This document shows positions 1 to 5,544 of a DNA stretch of 5,911 nt, one piece after another. This DNA comes from Gemmatimonadota bacterium. GTDB taxonomy: Bacteria; Gemmatimonadota; Gemmatimonadetes; Longimicrobiales; Gaopeijiaceae. Made by a program: the position numbers and the translations under genes. The notes beneath the pieces were generated by a model that was not told the DNA's origin, did no database searches, and saw only the letters and a program-made list of their open reading frames with translations. Position 1 is the stretch's first letter, and each line of letters starts with the position of its first letter. The stretch spans positions 1 through 5,911 of the forward strand of contig JAPOOQ010000560.1 of NCBI GenBank assembly GCA_026713345.1, in the 5' to 3' direction.

Positions 1-198
1 CTCGCCGAAGGGCTCGACTTCATTCCGCTGACCGAAGAGCGCTTCGACCTGATCCTCCCGGCTTCGCTGGCCGGGGAAGCGCCGTGCTCGCGGCTCCTCG
101 ACGCCCTGGACGACCCCGACTTCCGCACCGAGCTCAGCCACCTGCCCGGGTACGACGGCTCGCAGAGCGGACAGGTGACGACGGTGGAAGCGGCGTGA
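1..198 (+). CDS. PBP-like domain protein of the molybdopterin/ModE-substitute type, C-terminal fragment
   Basis: This is the last 65 codons of a gene that begins before the window; frame 1 is open from base 1 to the TGA at 196-198. The fragment reads LDFIPLTEERFDLILP near its start and ends with a LSHLPGYDGSQSGQV segment. This pattern is characteristic of the C-terminal end of the PBP-like domain (Pfam PBP_like type) found attached to MoeA-like molybdopterin proteins or to helix-turn-helix DNA-binding domains. Such proteins are known to bind small ligands and often sit beside molybdate or tungstate transport genes. The stop overlaps the GTG start of modA by 4 nt, which implies one operon with translational coupling. 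I infer that it is a molybdate-responsive regulator or a cofactor-synthesis protein. The fragment cannot distinguish these because the N-terminus lies outside the window. Confidence 0.8.
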   Translation, partial: LAEGLDFIPLTEERFDLILPASLAGEAPCSRLLDALDDPDFRTELSHLPGYDGSQSGQVTTVEAA

Positions 199-1037
199 AG
201 AGGGGGCTCGCGGCGCGCCTGGAGCCACGGCGCGCGGCGCACCCGGGGTCGACGAGGGTGGCCCGTCTCGGGCTGGCGGCGTGCGCGGCCGGCCTGCTCG
301 CCGCCTGCGCGAACGCTTCGCCGGACCGCGAACCGCTGCGCGTCTTCGCCGCGTCCTCGCTCACCGAGGCCTTCCAGGAGATGGCCGCCGCCTTCGAGGA
401 CGCTTCGCCGGGTACCGAGGTGGTGCTCGCCTTCGCGGGGAGCCAGGTGCTCAGGCTCCAGATCGAACAGGGCGCCCACGCCGACATCTTCGCGTCGGCC
501 GACCCCCGGCACATGGAGTCGCTGGCGCGGGACGGGCTGGTGACGGGGCCGCGGCTGCTCGCGGAGAATGAGCTGGTGGTGATCGTGCCGCCCGCGAACC
601 CCGCCGGAATCGAGGCGTTTGCCGATCTCGCGGGGGCTCACCGGGTGGTGATCGGGACCCCGAATGTGCCGGTGGGGGCGTATACGCGCGAGGCACTTCG
701 CCGCGCCGAGGCGGTGGTGGAGTCGCCCGGGTTCGAGGAGGCGGTGATGGGCCGGGTCGTCTCCGAGGAGAGCAATGTGCGCCTGGTGCGGGCCAAGGTG
801 GAGCTGGGCGAGGCGGATGCCGCGATCGTGTACCGAACCGACGCAGTGCCGGGGCGCGTGCGGACGGTGCAGGTGCCACCCCGGGCCAATGTGCGGGCGC
901 GCTACCTGATCGGGGTGGTGGCAGGCGCTCGAACCCCCGCCGCGGCGGAGCGGTGGGTCGCGTTCGCGTCTTCGCCGGAAGGCCGCCGCATCCTCTCCCG
1001 GCACGGCTTCCTCGCCGACGTCAGGGCTGCGCAGTAA
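195..1037 (+). CDS. modA: Molybdate ABC transporter substrate-binding lipoprotein ModA
   Basis: This 280-aa protein is the extracytoplasmic oxyanion receptor of the ModABC importer. It hands molybdate (possibly tungstate) to ModB. A basic N-terminus leads into a hydrophobic segment at about residues 25-37 and a lipobox LAAC with Cys38, so the mature protein is predicted to be lipid-anchored. Family motifs follow in order: AASSLTEAF (52-60), GSQ with Ser83, an IEQGAHADIFASAD segment (90-103), PVGAYT (159-164), and VELGEADAAIVYRTDA with Tyr213. The Ser and Tyr residues sit where ModA proteins contact the anion. The GTG at 195 was chosen because it forms a GTGA overlap with the upstream stop and is preceded by GGTGGAAG. 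A second in-frame GTG at 258 would still leave a short lipoprotein signal. An upstream GTG at 84 would run deep into the preceding gene and is unlikely. The TAA is 3 nt before modB. Mo versus W preference cannot be read from the sequence. Confidence 0.93.
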   Translation: MKRGLAARLEPRRAAHPGSTRVARLGLAACAAGLLAACANASPDREPLRVFAASSLTEAFQEMAAAFEDASPGTEVVLAFAGSQVLRLQIEQGAHADIFASADPRHMESLARDGLVTGPRLLAENELVVIVPPANPAGIEAFADLAGAHRVVIGTPNVPVGAYTREALRRAEAVVESPGFEEAVMGRVVSEESNVRLVRAKVELGEADAAIVYRTDAVPGRVRTVQVPPRANVRARYLIGVVAGARTPAAAERWVAFASSPEGRRILSRHGFLADVRAAQ

Positions 1038-1040
1038 CGC

Positions 1041-1889
1041 GTGACCGGCCGCCGGTCTCTCGCGGCGAGGGCGCCGTTCCTGGCCGCCGTCCCGATGCTG
1101 CTCATCCTCGCGGTGCCCCTTCTGGCGCTGGCAGGAGCTTCGTCGCCCGGCGAGATCGCCGCGGGGGCACGCCACCCGCTCTTCCTTCCGGCCCTGTGGC
1201 TCAGCGCGCGCACCACCCTCGTCAGCCTGGCGATCATGGTGCTGGCTGGCACGCCCCTCGCATGGTGGATGGCGTCGCGCCCCGGACGCCGCTCGCGCAT
1301 CGTGGAGTCCCTCGTGGACCTGCCGATCGTGGTCCCTCCGGCAGTCATGGGCATCGCGCTCCTGGAGACCTTCGGGCGCAACGGACTCTTCGGACCGGCC
1401 CTGTCGTCGCTGGGACTCCAGATCCCCTTCACCACCGCCGCCGTCGTCGCTGCCCAGGTCGTCGTCTCGGCCCCCTTCTACGTCCAGGGGGCGGCCACGG
1501 CCTTCCGGCGGGTCGACGAAGACCTGCTGATCGTGGCCCGCACCCTCGGCCATTCACCCGCCAGCGCCTTCTTCCGGGTCGCGGTTCCCCTCGCACTTCC
1601 CGGGATGGTCGCGGGCGCGGCTCTCGCCTGGGCGCGCGCGCTGGGAGAGTTCGGCGCCACGCTGCTCTTCGCCGGCAACCTCCCCGGAACCACCCAGACC
1701 ATGCCGCTCGCGATCTACACCGCGCTGGAATCGGACGCCCGCGTCGCTGTCGCGCTCTCGCTGGTGCTGGTGGGCGCCAGCGCGCTGTTGCTCTTCCCGC
1801 TGCGCACCCTCCCCGCGCTCATCGGGCGCCGCTTCGGAACGGGGTACGGTGCCGGAGCGTCGCCGGGCCGTGCCCTGACGGGATCCTGA
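1041..1889 (+). CDS. modB: Molybdate ABC transporter permease ModB
   Basis: This 282-aa inner-membrane permease should form a homodimeric channel between ModA and the ModC ATPase. About six hydrophobic segments are visible, near residues 12-32, 52-77, 91-108, 130-150, 184-200 and 234-254. The cytoplasmic EAA-type coupling loop is at about 165-188, seen as ARTLGHSPASAFFRVAVPLA with its conserved Gly170. It is followed by ARALGEFGATLLFAGN (198-213), a signature shared by ModB and CysT/CysW permeases. PIVVPPAVMG (95-104) is also typical. The length is at the upper end for ModB (usually about 225-280). The GTG start lies 3 nt after the modA stop and the TGA 3 nt before modC, so translation is probably coupled. 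No strong Shine-Dalgarno sequence precedes it. The final ~20 residues are Gly/Ala/Arg-rich and probably disordered. A sulfate permease is the main alternative, but the ModA neighbour argues against it. Confidence 0.93.
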   Translation: MTGRRSLAARAPFLAAVPMLLILAVPLLALAGASSPGEIAAGARHPLFLPALWLSARTTLVSLAIMVLAGTPLAWWMASRPGRRSRIVESLVDLPIVVPPAVMGIALLETFGRNGLFGPALSSLGLQIPFTTAAVVAAQVVVSAPFYVQGAATAFRRVDEDLLIVARTLGHSPASAFFRVAVPLALPGMVAGAALAWARALGEFGATLLFAGNLPGTTQTMPLAIYTALESDARVAVALSLVLVGASALLLFPLRTLPALIGRRFGTGYGAGASPGRALTGS

Positions 1890-1892
1890 CCC

Positions 1893-2696
1893 GTGCGCTG
1901 GAGCGTCCACGTGCAGGCGTCGGCGGGAGCGTTCAGCCTGGACGCCCGCGTGGAGGGCGAAGCCGCGCCCGTCGTCATCATCGGCCCCAACGGGTCGGGA
2001 AAGACCACCCTCCTGCGCGTCATCGCCGGCGCCTATCGGGCCAGCGCGGGGCGGATCCGCCTGGGCGGACGCGTCCTCTTCGACTCGGAAGCCGGGGTCA
2101 GCCTCGCCCCCGAGGAGCGTCGCGTCGGCTACGTGCCGCAGGGCTACGGGCTCTTCCCGCACCTGACCGTCCTCGACAACGTCGCGTTCGGACTGGTCGG
2201 CGGCCCGCAGCGGCAGGCGCGCCCGGAGCGGCGCCGCATCGCCGCCGAGCTGCTGGCCGATGTGAAGTGCTCGCACCTGGCACCGCGCTACCCGGCGACG
2301 CTGTCAGGCGGTGAAAAGCAGCGCGTCGCGCTCGCCCGCGCCCTCCTCCCCGTCCCCGAGATGCTGCTCCTCGACGAGCCCCTGGCTGCGCTGGACGTGG
2401 CCGCCCGCCGCGGTCTGCGCGCCTACCTCGCACGGCACCTGGCAGGGCGGACCCGGCCCGCGATCGTGGTCACGCACGACCCCCGCGACGTTCATGCGCT
2501 CGGCTCGCCCGTGGTCTACGCTCTGGAGGAAGGACGGGTGGTGCAGAGTGGCCCATCCACACATGTGGCCGCCCACCCCGCCACCGCGTTCATCGCGGAG
2601 TTCTTCGGGGTGGACCGCGCCCCGGGGGAGCCGCATCCCGCAGCCGGCCGGTCCAGCGCTACACCGCGTGCTAGTGAGGCCACACCCGGTACCTGA
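1893..2696 (+). CDS. modC: Molybdate ABC transporter ATPase ModC, short form without Mop/TOBE domain
   Basis: This 267-aa cytoplasmic ATPase powers the importer. All ABC motifs are intact: Walker A GPNGSGKTT (31-39), Q-loop Gln83 in GYVPQGYGLFPHLTV, signature LSGGEKQRVALARAL (137-151), Walker B MLLLDEP (157-163), D-loop LAALD (164-168) and switch His195 in VVTHD. The PQGYGLFPHLTVLDNVAFGL stretch is typical of the ModC/CysA/PotA group. ModC proteins are usually about 350 aa and carry a C-terminal oxyanion-binding Mop/TOBE domain. Here the protein ends about 70 residues after the His switch in a Pro/Ser/Thr/Ala-rich tail. The GTG start is 3 nt after modB. The last 26 bp overlap the 3' end of the convergent barrel gene, so a further downstream domain is not present in any coupled frame. 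Function as an ATPase is confident; substrate comes from the operon context. Confidence 0.92.
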   Translation: MRWSVHVQASAGAFSLDARVEGEAAPVVIIGPNGSGKTTLLRVIAGAYRASAGRIRLGGRVLFDSEAGVSLAPEERRVGYVPQGYGLFPHLTVLDNVAFGLVGGPQRQARPERRRIAAELLADVKCSHLAPRYPATLSGGEKQRVALARALLPVPEMLLLDEPLAALDVAARRGLRAYLARHLAGRTRPAIVVTHDPRDVHALGSPVVYALEEGRVVQSGPSTHVAAHPATAFIAEFFGVDRAPGEPHPAAGRSSATPRASEATPGT

Positions 2697-3291
2697 AGGT
2701 GACGGAAAACGCCCCGTTGTAGATCGCGTTTCCCTGCACCGTCGCGTCCACCGGGCGCAGGCCGACCTCATAACGCACGCCAAGGGCTCCGCCCCATCCC
2801 TCGACCTCCGACCCCATCACCAGCCCGAACTCGAACCGGTTCTGGCTGAAATCGGCGATGTCGCCGCAAAACTGCTCGGCAAGTCTGCAACGGAGCAGAA
2901 CCCCTACCGATAATCCCCCGAACATGTGCGGACGAATCGACCCGCCGGGCGCCGTGCGAAGCTGCCCCAGCAGCGGCACCTGGAGGTAGGACAGCCTGTA
3001 CGCCGTCTGGCCGACTTCGCCCAGTTCGGTCTTGACCGCGGAACCCTTGCTCGAAAAGTGGAGTTCCGGCCGGAAGGAAAATGTCTCTCCCAGCGCAAAA
3101 TCACCCATGACACCGACCATGTAGGCCGTCCGCCATGTGAAATCGCCCGATCCGCCACCGATGAAGTTGGTCCGCTGAATGCCCCCGATAATGTCCACGG
3201 GGAGCTGCGCGGACGCCACGGACAGGGGAGCGGTGGCCAGGACAACGCCTACCAACAGAACAGCCCGAACCCGACCGAACTTGCTCGTCAT
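2671..3291 (-). CDS. Secreted outer-membrane beta-barrel protein (PorT/OMP_b-brl_2-like)
   Basis: This 206-aa protein has a clear Sec signal peptide: basic MTSKFGRVR, a hydrophobic core at 10-25, and a likely cut after ASA at residue 28, before Gln29. The mature part alternates hydrophobic and polar residues and shows the pattern of small 8-strand outer-membrane barrels. Examples are GVMGDFALGETFSFRPELHF followed by SSKGSA, then LSYLQVPLLGQLR, an IRPHMFGGLSVGV strand pair, and a last strand FSVTFRYRV near the C-terminus. Two cysteines nine residues apart (RCRLAEQFCGDI) lie in a predicted loop and could form a disulfide. The ATG at 3291 was chosen because GGGAG lies 5 nt upstream and the signal peptide begins there. 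The same frame is open further upstream but reads into the neighbouring gene. The gene is convergent with modC and overlaps it by 26 bp, and it is divergent from the plug-like lipoprotein. The ligand or role is unknown. Confidence 0.85.
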   Translation of the reverse strand: MTSKFGRVRAVLLVGVVLATAPLSVASAQLPVDIIGGIQRTNFIGGGSGDFTWRTAYMVGVMGDFALGETFSFRPELHFSSKGSAVKTELGEVGQTAYRLSYLQVPLLGQLRTAPGGSIRPHMFGGLSVGVLLRCRLAEQFCGDIADFSQNRFEFGLVMGSEVEGWGGALGVRYEVGLRPVDATVQGNAIYNGAFSVTFRYRVWPH

Positions 3292-3322
3292 CTCATCTCC
3301 CGGTTGCACGAGGTGCTGATTG

Positions 3323-3351
3323 AGTCTGTTCGCAGCCTGCCCGCCGGTCAA
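3323..3351 (-). promoter_or_regulatory. Possible promoter of the beta-barrel gene
   Basis: On the minus strand a TTGACC box (3346-3351) lies 17 nt before a weak -10 candidate CAGACT (3323-3328), and the barrel gene starts about 30 nt further on. The -35 box is good but the -10 matches the sigma-70 consensus at only three positions, so this is tentative. It would place two promoters back to back in the 183-bp divergent region. Confidence 0.3.
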
Positions 3352-3401
3352 TGCACCCGCGGTCCTACTGCCGGCTTGATCCACGCGCGGGAGAGCCGCC
3401 C

Positions 3402-3432
3402 TTGACAGCTGCATCCCCTGCGGACGTACCAT
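3402..3432 (+). promoter_or_regulatory. Candidate sigma-70 promoter of the plug-like lipoprotein
   Basis: A perfect -35 hexamer TTGACA lies at 3402-3407. A TACCAT box at 3427-3432 matches four of six -10 positions, with a 19-nt spacer that is longer than ideal. Transcription would begin near 3440, giving a leader of about 35 nt that contains AAAGGAG (3457-3463), 11 nt before the ATG at 3475. The position fits the start of the gene well; the spacer is the main doubt. Confidence 0.5.
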
Positions 3433-3474
3433 TTCGAAGTCGACCCTTCCGCATTCAAAGGAGCACCGAACGCC

Positions 3475-3864
3475 ATGAAACGCCCGCAGACCACCCTGTT
3501 GTTCCTGTCCGCCTTCGGGCTTGCGACGGCCCTGGCAGCCTGTGCGAGCGCTGGCGGCTCCAGCGATGGCAGCCCCCGCCGGGACCCCAATATGATTACC
3601 GCCGAGGAGCTGGTCGATTTTTCGACGACCAACGCGCTCGACGCGATCCGCCGTCTTCGTCCCCGCTGGCTGCAGGGCCGGGGAAACCTGCGTCCGATGG
3701 TTGTTGTCGACGGGGCCAGGATGGATAATCTCGAGGATGCGCTCCAGTCGATCCAGGCGGCCAGCGTGAGGACGATGCGGTACATGAGCGCAACGGACGC
3801 CACCATGCGCTTCGGCACCAACTTCCTGGGCGGCGCCATCGAGGTGACTACCCGGGGCGGGTAA
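3475..3864 (+). CDS. Lipoprotein with a stand-alone TonB-receptor plug-like domain
   Basis: This 129-aa protein starts with a lipoprotein signal: MKRPQTT, hydrophobic 8-21, and lipobox LAAC with Cys23. A short Gly/Ser linker (24-38) follows. The body from about residue 40 to the end reads like the plug domain of TonB-dependent receptors: ALDAIRRLRPRWL (54-66), PMVVVDGARM (74-83), ALQSIQAASVRTMRYMSA (89-106), and a closing GGAIEVTTRGG (119-129) like the GVILITTK end of SusC/TonB plugs. No barrel follows; the TAA comes right after the plug. Proteins of this shape are common as small secreted or outer-membrane-associated proteins in Gemmatimonadota-like genomes, with no known function that I can name. 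It is divergent from a beta-barrel gene and convergent with the peptidase, 15 nt away. The start is supported by AAAGGAG 11 nt upstream. Lipidation and plug fold are well supported; role unknown. Confidence 0.85.
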   Translation: MKRPQTTLLFLSAFGLATALAACASAGGSSDGSPRRDPNMITAEELVDFSTTNALDAIRRLRPRWLQGRGNLRPMVVVDGARMDNLEDALQSIQAASVRTMRYMSATDATMRFGTNFLGGAIEVTTRGG

Positions 3865-3879
3865 CACGGCAGGGACGCC

Positions 3880-5034
3880 CTACCCCATCAGGAACCGCCG
3901 CGAAAAGTCGGCCAGGACGCGGGCGCATGCCTCGATCTCGTCGACCGCGACCCACTCGTCGGCCGCGTGGGCCCGGGCGATCGACCCCGGCCCGAAACAG
4001 ACGGCCGGGATCCCGTGCTCGTTGAGGAAGCACGCGTCCACCCACGCCGTCATCCCCCCCACCGCCCCCCGCAACCCCGCGCGGCGGCACGCGCTGCGCA
4101 GCCCCTCCACCAGACCCGACCCCACCGGCACCTCCGTCGCTGCGCGGTAAAGCCCCGCTTCCACGGTCGCGTCCAGGCCGGGGCACCGCTCCTGCGCGCG
4201 CTCCAGCACCCGGGCGGCCTCGGCCATCACGTCCCGGGCCGTTTCGCCCGGCAGCGTGCGCCGCTCAACGACGAGCCGGCACCGGTCCGGGTAGACCGAC
4301 GGCGCGCTTCCGCCCTCGATCGTGCCGGCGTGCAGGGATGCGGGACCGAGGAGCGGGTGGGCGGCCTTGCGCGCGAGGCGCCGGGACTCCTCCTCGAACG
4401 CGACCAGCACATGGCCCATATGAGTGATGGCGTCCACTCCGGCGTCGGGCCGCGAACCGTGCGCGGCGCGTCCGTCCACCCGAACGTTCATCCACAGGAA
4501 GCCCTTGTGCGCCGGCATGACGGCGAGCCCGGTGGGTTCGCAGACGACCGCCGCATCGGCGCGCAGGCCGGACGCGACGAGCGCCTCCATCCCGAGCGAC
4601 GCATGCTCCTCGTCCGCCGTCAGCGCCACGACGAGTTCACCCGGGATCTCCTCGCGCGCGAGCTCGGCCGCGACGGCAAGGATGCAGGCTACCCCCGACT
4701 TCATGTCGGCGGCACCCCGGCCGAAGAGGCGGCCGTCACGGACCGCGCCGGAGAACGGGTCCGCCATTCCGTCCACGCCCACCGTGTCGAGGTGGCCGTT
4801 CAGGAGGAGCGACGGACCGTGCCCGGTGCCACGCCGCGCCACCACGTTGAACCTCCCCGGAGCCACCTCGGTCACGACCGGCCGGTAGCCCCAGCCGAGT
4901 AGCCATTCTGCGGCCAGCACCGCCACCTCGCGCTCGCCCGCACCACCCTCCTCCAGCACCGGATTCACGGATGGCGTGCGGACGAGCCGGCTCGTCATCG
5001 TCACCGGGTCTCCGCTGTGGAGTGTCTCGATCAT
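3880..5034 (-). CDS. M20-family metallo-deacylase/peptidase (ArgE/DapE/ACY1 type)
   Basis: This 384-aa cytoplasmic two-zinc hydrolase should cleave an amide bond, for example removing an acyl group from an amino acid. Motifs with residues counted from the ATG at 5034 are: RTPSVNP (19-25); NGHLDTV with metal ligand His81; GRGAADMKSG with bridging Asp110; TADEEH with catalytic Glu142 and ligand Glu143; CEPT with Glu166; and ARAHAADEWV with the last ligand His356. The lid/dimerisation domain lies at about 178-285 and contains GRAAHGSRPDAGVDAI. The length fits the family. Start choice is uncertain. The ATG at 5034 keeps the DPVTMTSRLVRTPS helix but lacks a good ribosome site. A GTG at 5004 has GGAG 5 nt upstream but shortens that helix. 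A GTG at 5073 is also in frame. The gene stands alone, so the substrate (acetylornithine, succinyl-diaminopimelate or another acyl amino acid) cannot be fixed. An AT-rich palindrome lies upstream. Confidence 0.9.
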   Translation of the reverse strand: MIETLHSGDPVTMTSRLVRTPSVNPVLEEGGAGEREVAVLAAEWLLGWGYRPVVTEVAPGRFNVVARRGTGHGPSLLLNGHLDTVGVDGMADPFSGAVRDGRLFGRGAADMKSGVACILAVAAELAREEIPGELVVALTADEEHASLGMEALVASGLRADAAVVCEPTGLAVMPAHKGFLWMNVRVDGRAAHGSRPDAGVDAITHMGHVLVAFEEESRRLARKAAHPLLGPASLHAGTIEGGSAPSVYPDRCRLVVERRTLPGETARDVMAEAARVLERAQERCPGLDATVEAGLYRAATEVPVGSGLVEGLRSACRRAGLRGAVGGMTAWVDACFLNEHGIPAVCFGPGSIARAHAADEWVAVDEIEACARVLADFSRRFLMG

Positions 5035-5125
5035 GTGTCCAGATTTCGTGTCAATGTTAGGAAAAATGTACACCCCGACCGATCTGCGACTGGGCCGTCA
5101 GGATCAAAAAAAGGCACCTGGACCT

Positions 5126-5143
5126 TGAAAACATATGTTTTCA
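5126..5143. promoter_or_regulatory. Perfect 18-bp palindrome, putative operator
   Basis: TGAAAACATATGTTTTCA reads identically on both strands and is centred on CATATG. One base further out on each side does not pair, but the next two do (CC at 5123-5124 with GG at 5145-5146), so the symmetry extends to 5123-5146. It sits between the divergent peptidase gene (start 5034 or 5073) and the small plus-strand gene (5302), in a patch much richer in A/T than its surroundings. Having no loop, it is a poor RNA hairpin, so a site for a dimeric transcription factor is the natural reading. The factor cannot be named from the sequence. Confidence 0.6.
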
Positions 5144-5233
5144 CGGCCGAAATCGCCTCTTTGGCCCCGCGCACCACCCCATGAATGGGACGGCACGGTT
5201 ATTGCTGATGTTAGTGAGCGCCGGCCGGGAGGT

Positions 5234-5248
5234 CCGGGCCAAACCCGG
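5234..5248 (+). other. Small hairpin in the leader of the 59-aa protein gene
   Basis: CCGGG (5234-5238) pairs with CCCGG (5244-5248) around a CCAAA loop, and AGG (5230-5232) can pair with CCT (5251-5253) across a small internal loop. It lies 43 nt before the AGGAGG ribosome site and would be part of the transcript leader if the promoter lies further upstream. In GC-rich DNA such a short stem can arise by chance. I could not find a convincing sigma-70 promoter anywhere in 5144-5290. Confidence 0.3.
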
Positions 5249-5290
5249 TTCCTCTCGCGCGGATTCGGCGAACGGTAACATTCAGACCAC

Positions 5291-5296
5291 AGGAGG
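5291..5296 (+). promoter_or_regulatory. Consensus ribosome binding site that decides an ATT start
   Basis: AGGAGG is a full Shine-Dalgarno match and lies exactly 5 nt (GTGCG) before the ATT at 5302. A GTG abuts it at 5297, but that is too close to be used and opens only ten codons. The site therefore points to ATT as the start of the following reading frame. Confidence 0.65.
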
Positions 5297-5301
5297 GTGC
5301 G

Positions 5302-5481
5302 ATTCGCAAGATCACTGTCAATCTGCTGAGCGCGGCAGCGCTCGTTGCAGCGGGCTACGCAATCCTCCGCCAGGGGAACGATCGGTCGGAGCCGGACGAG
5401 GCTCGGATCGAAGATGTCCCCGCGGGAGAGACGATTCCCGGCAGGATCCGGCTGGAGAAGCTGAGAGAGCTGGGGATCTGA
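5302..5481 (+). CDS. Small membrane-anchored protein, 59 aa, with apparent ATT start
   Basis: From ATT at 5302 to TGA at 5479-5481 the frame encodes 59 residues. The N-terminus is basic (RK at 2-3) and then hydrophobic from about 4 to 22 (ITVNLLSAAALVAAGYAIL), like a signal anchor or uncleaved signal peptide. A charged, acidic middle follows (NDRSEPDEARIEDVPAGE), then a possibly amphipathic C-terminus RIRLEKLRELGI. The frame is open back only to a stop at 5215-5217 and holds no ATG, GTG, TTG or CTG in between, so no common start exists. AGGAGG 5 nt before ATT is the main support. The protein-like composition and the terminator downstream also support a real gene. ATT starts are known but rare (infC is the classic autoregulated case). 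I recognise no family. The alternative is a recent start-codon mutation or a sequencing error. It is divergent from the peptidase across the palindrome. Confidence 0.62.
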   Translation: MRKITVNLLSAAALVAAGYAILRQGNDRSEPDEARIEDVPAGETIPGRIRLEKLRELGI

Positions 5482-5508
5482 TCGCGGCCTGGCTCCGCCA
5501 GGCTGTGG
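5482..5508 (+). other. Hairpin directly after the small gene's stop
   Basis: Bases 5482-5492 can pair with 5498-5508 around the loop CTCCG. The inner six pairs (GCCTGG with CCAGGC) are perfect, and the outer five alternate C-G pairs and G-U wobbles. The stem begins at the base after the TGA. No T-run follows, so by itself it is not an intrinsic terminator. It may stabilise the transcript end or form part of a larger structured 3' region with the next two hairpins. Confidence 0.5.
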
Positions 5509-5516
5509 ATCCGGCC

Positions 5517-5537
5517 CGCCGCCCGAGCGTGGCGGCG
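5517..5537. other. Second hairpin in the structured 3' region
   Basis: CGCCGCC (5517-5523) pairs perfectly with GGCGGCG (5531-5537) around a 7-nt loop CGAGCGT. It lies between the post-stop hairpin and the terminator, separated by 8 and 7 nt. Such GC stems are not rare in this composition, so its meaning rests on the series of three. Confidence 0.45.
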
Positions 5538-5544
5538 CAGACGG

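Noticed and set aside
84..194. Upstream extension of modA from a GTG at 84
   Set aside because: It would overlap the preceding gene by over 100 bp, is Arg/Pro-rich and not protein-like, and would bury the lipoprotein signal. The GTG at 195 with a 4-nt overlap is far better.
953..2314. Long plus-strand open frame across modA, modB and modC
   Set aside because: Its translation is dominated by Arg, Gly and Pro and shows no domain. It is the out-of-frame shadow of the mod genes in GC-rich DNA.
3292..3867. N-terminal extension of the minus-strand barrel protein
   Set aside because: The frame is open into the neighbouring gene, but the signal peptide and the GGGAG site place the start at 3291.
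3854..3881. Possible hairpin GGGCG/CGCCC between the lipoprotein and hydrolase stops
   Set aside because: Only five pairs with a 16-nt loop and no T-run on either side, so it is not convincing as a terminator.
3967..4902. Plus-strand open frame opposite the M20 hydrolase
   Set aside because: It is antisense to a gene with all catalytic motifs, and its own sequence is His/Arg/Pro-rich with no recognisable fold.
5106..5124. A-run at 5106-5112 (T-run on the minus strand) as a terminator
   Set aside because: No GC-rich stem directly precedes the T-run on the minus strand, and it lies upstream rather than downstream of the hydrolase gene.
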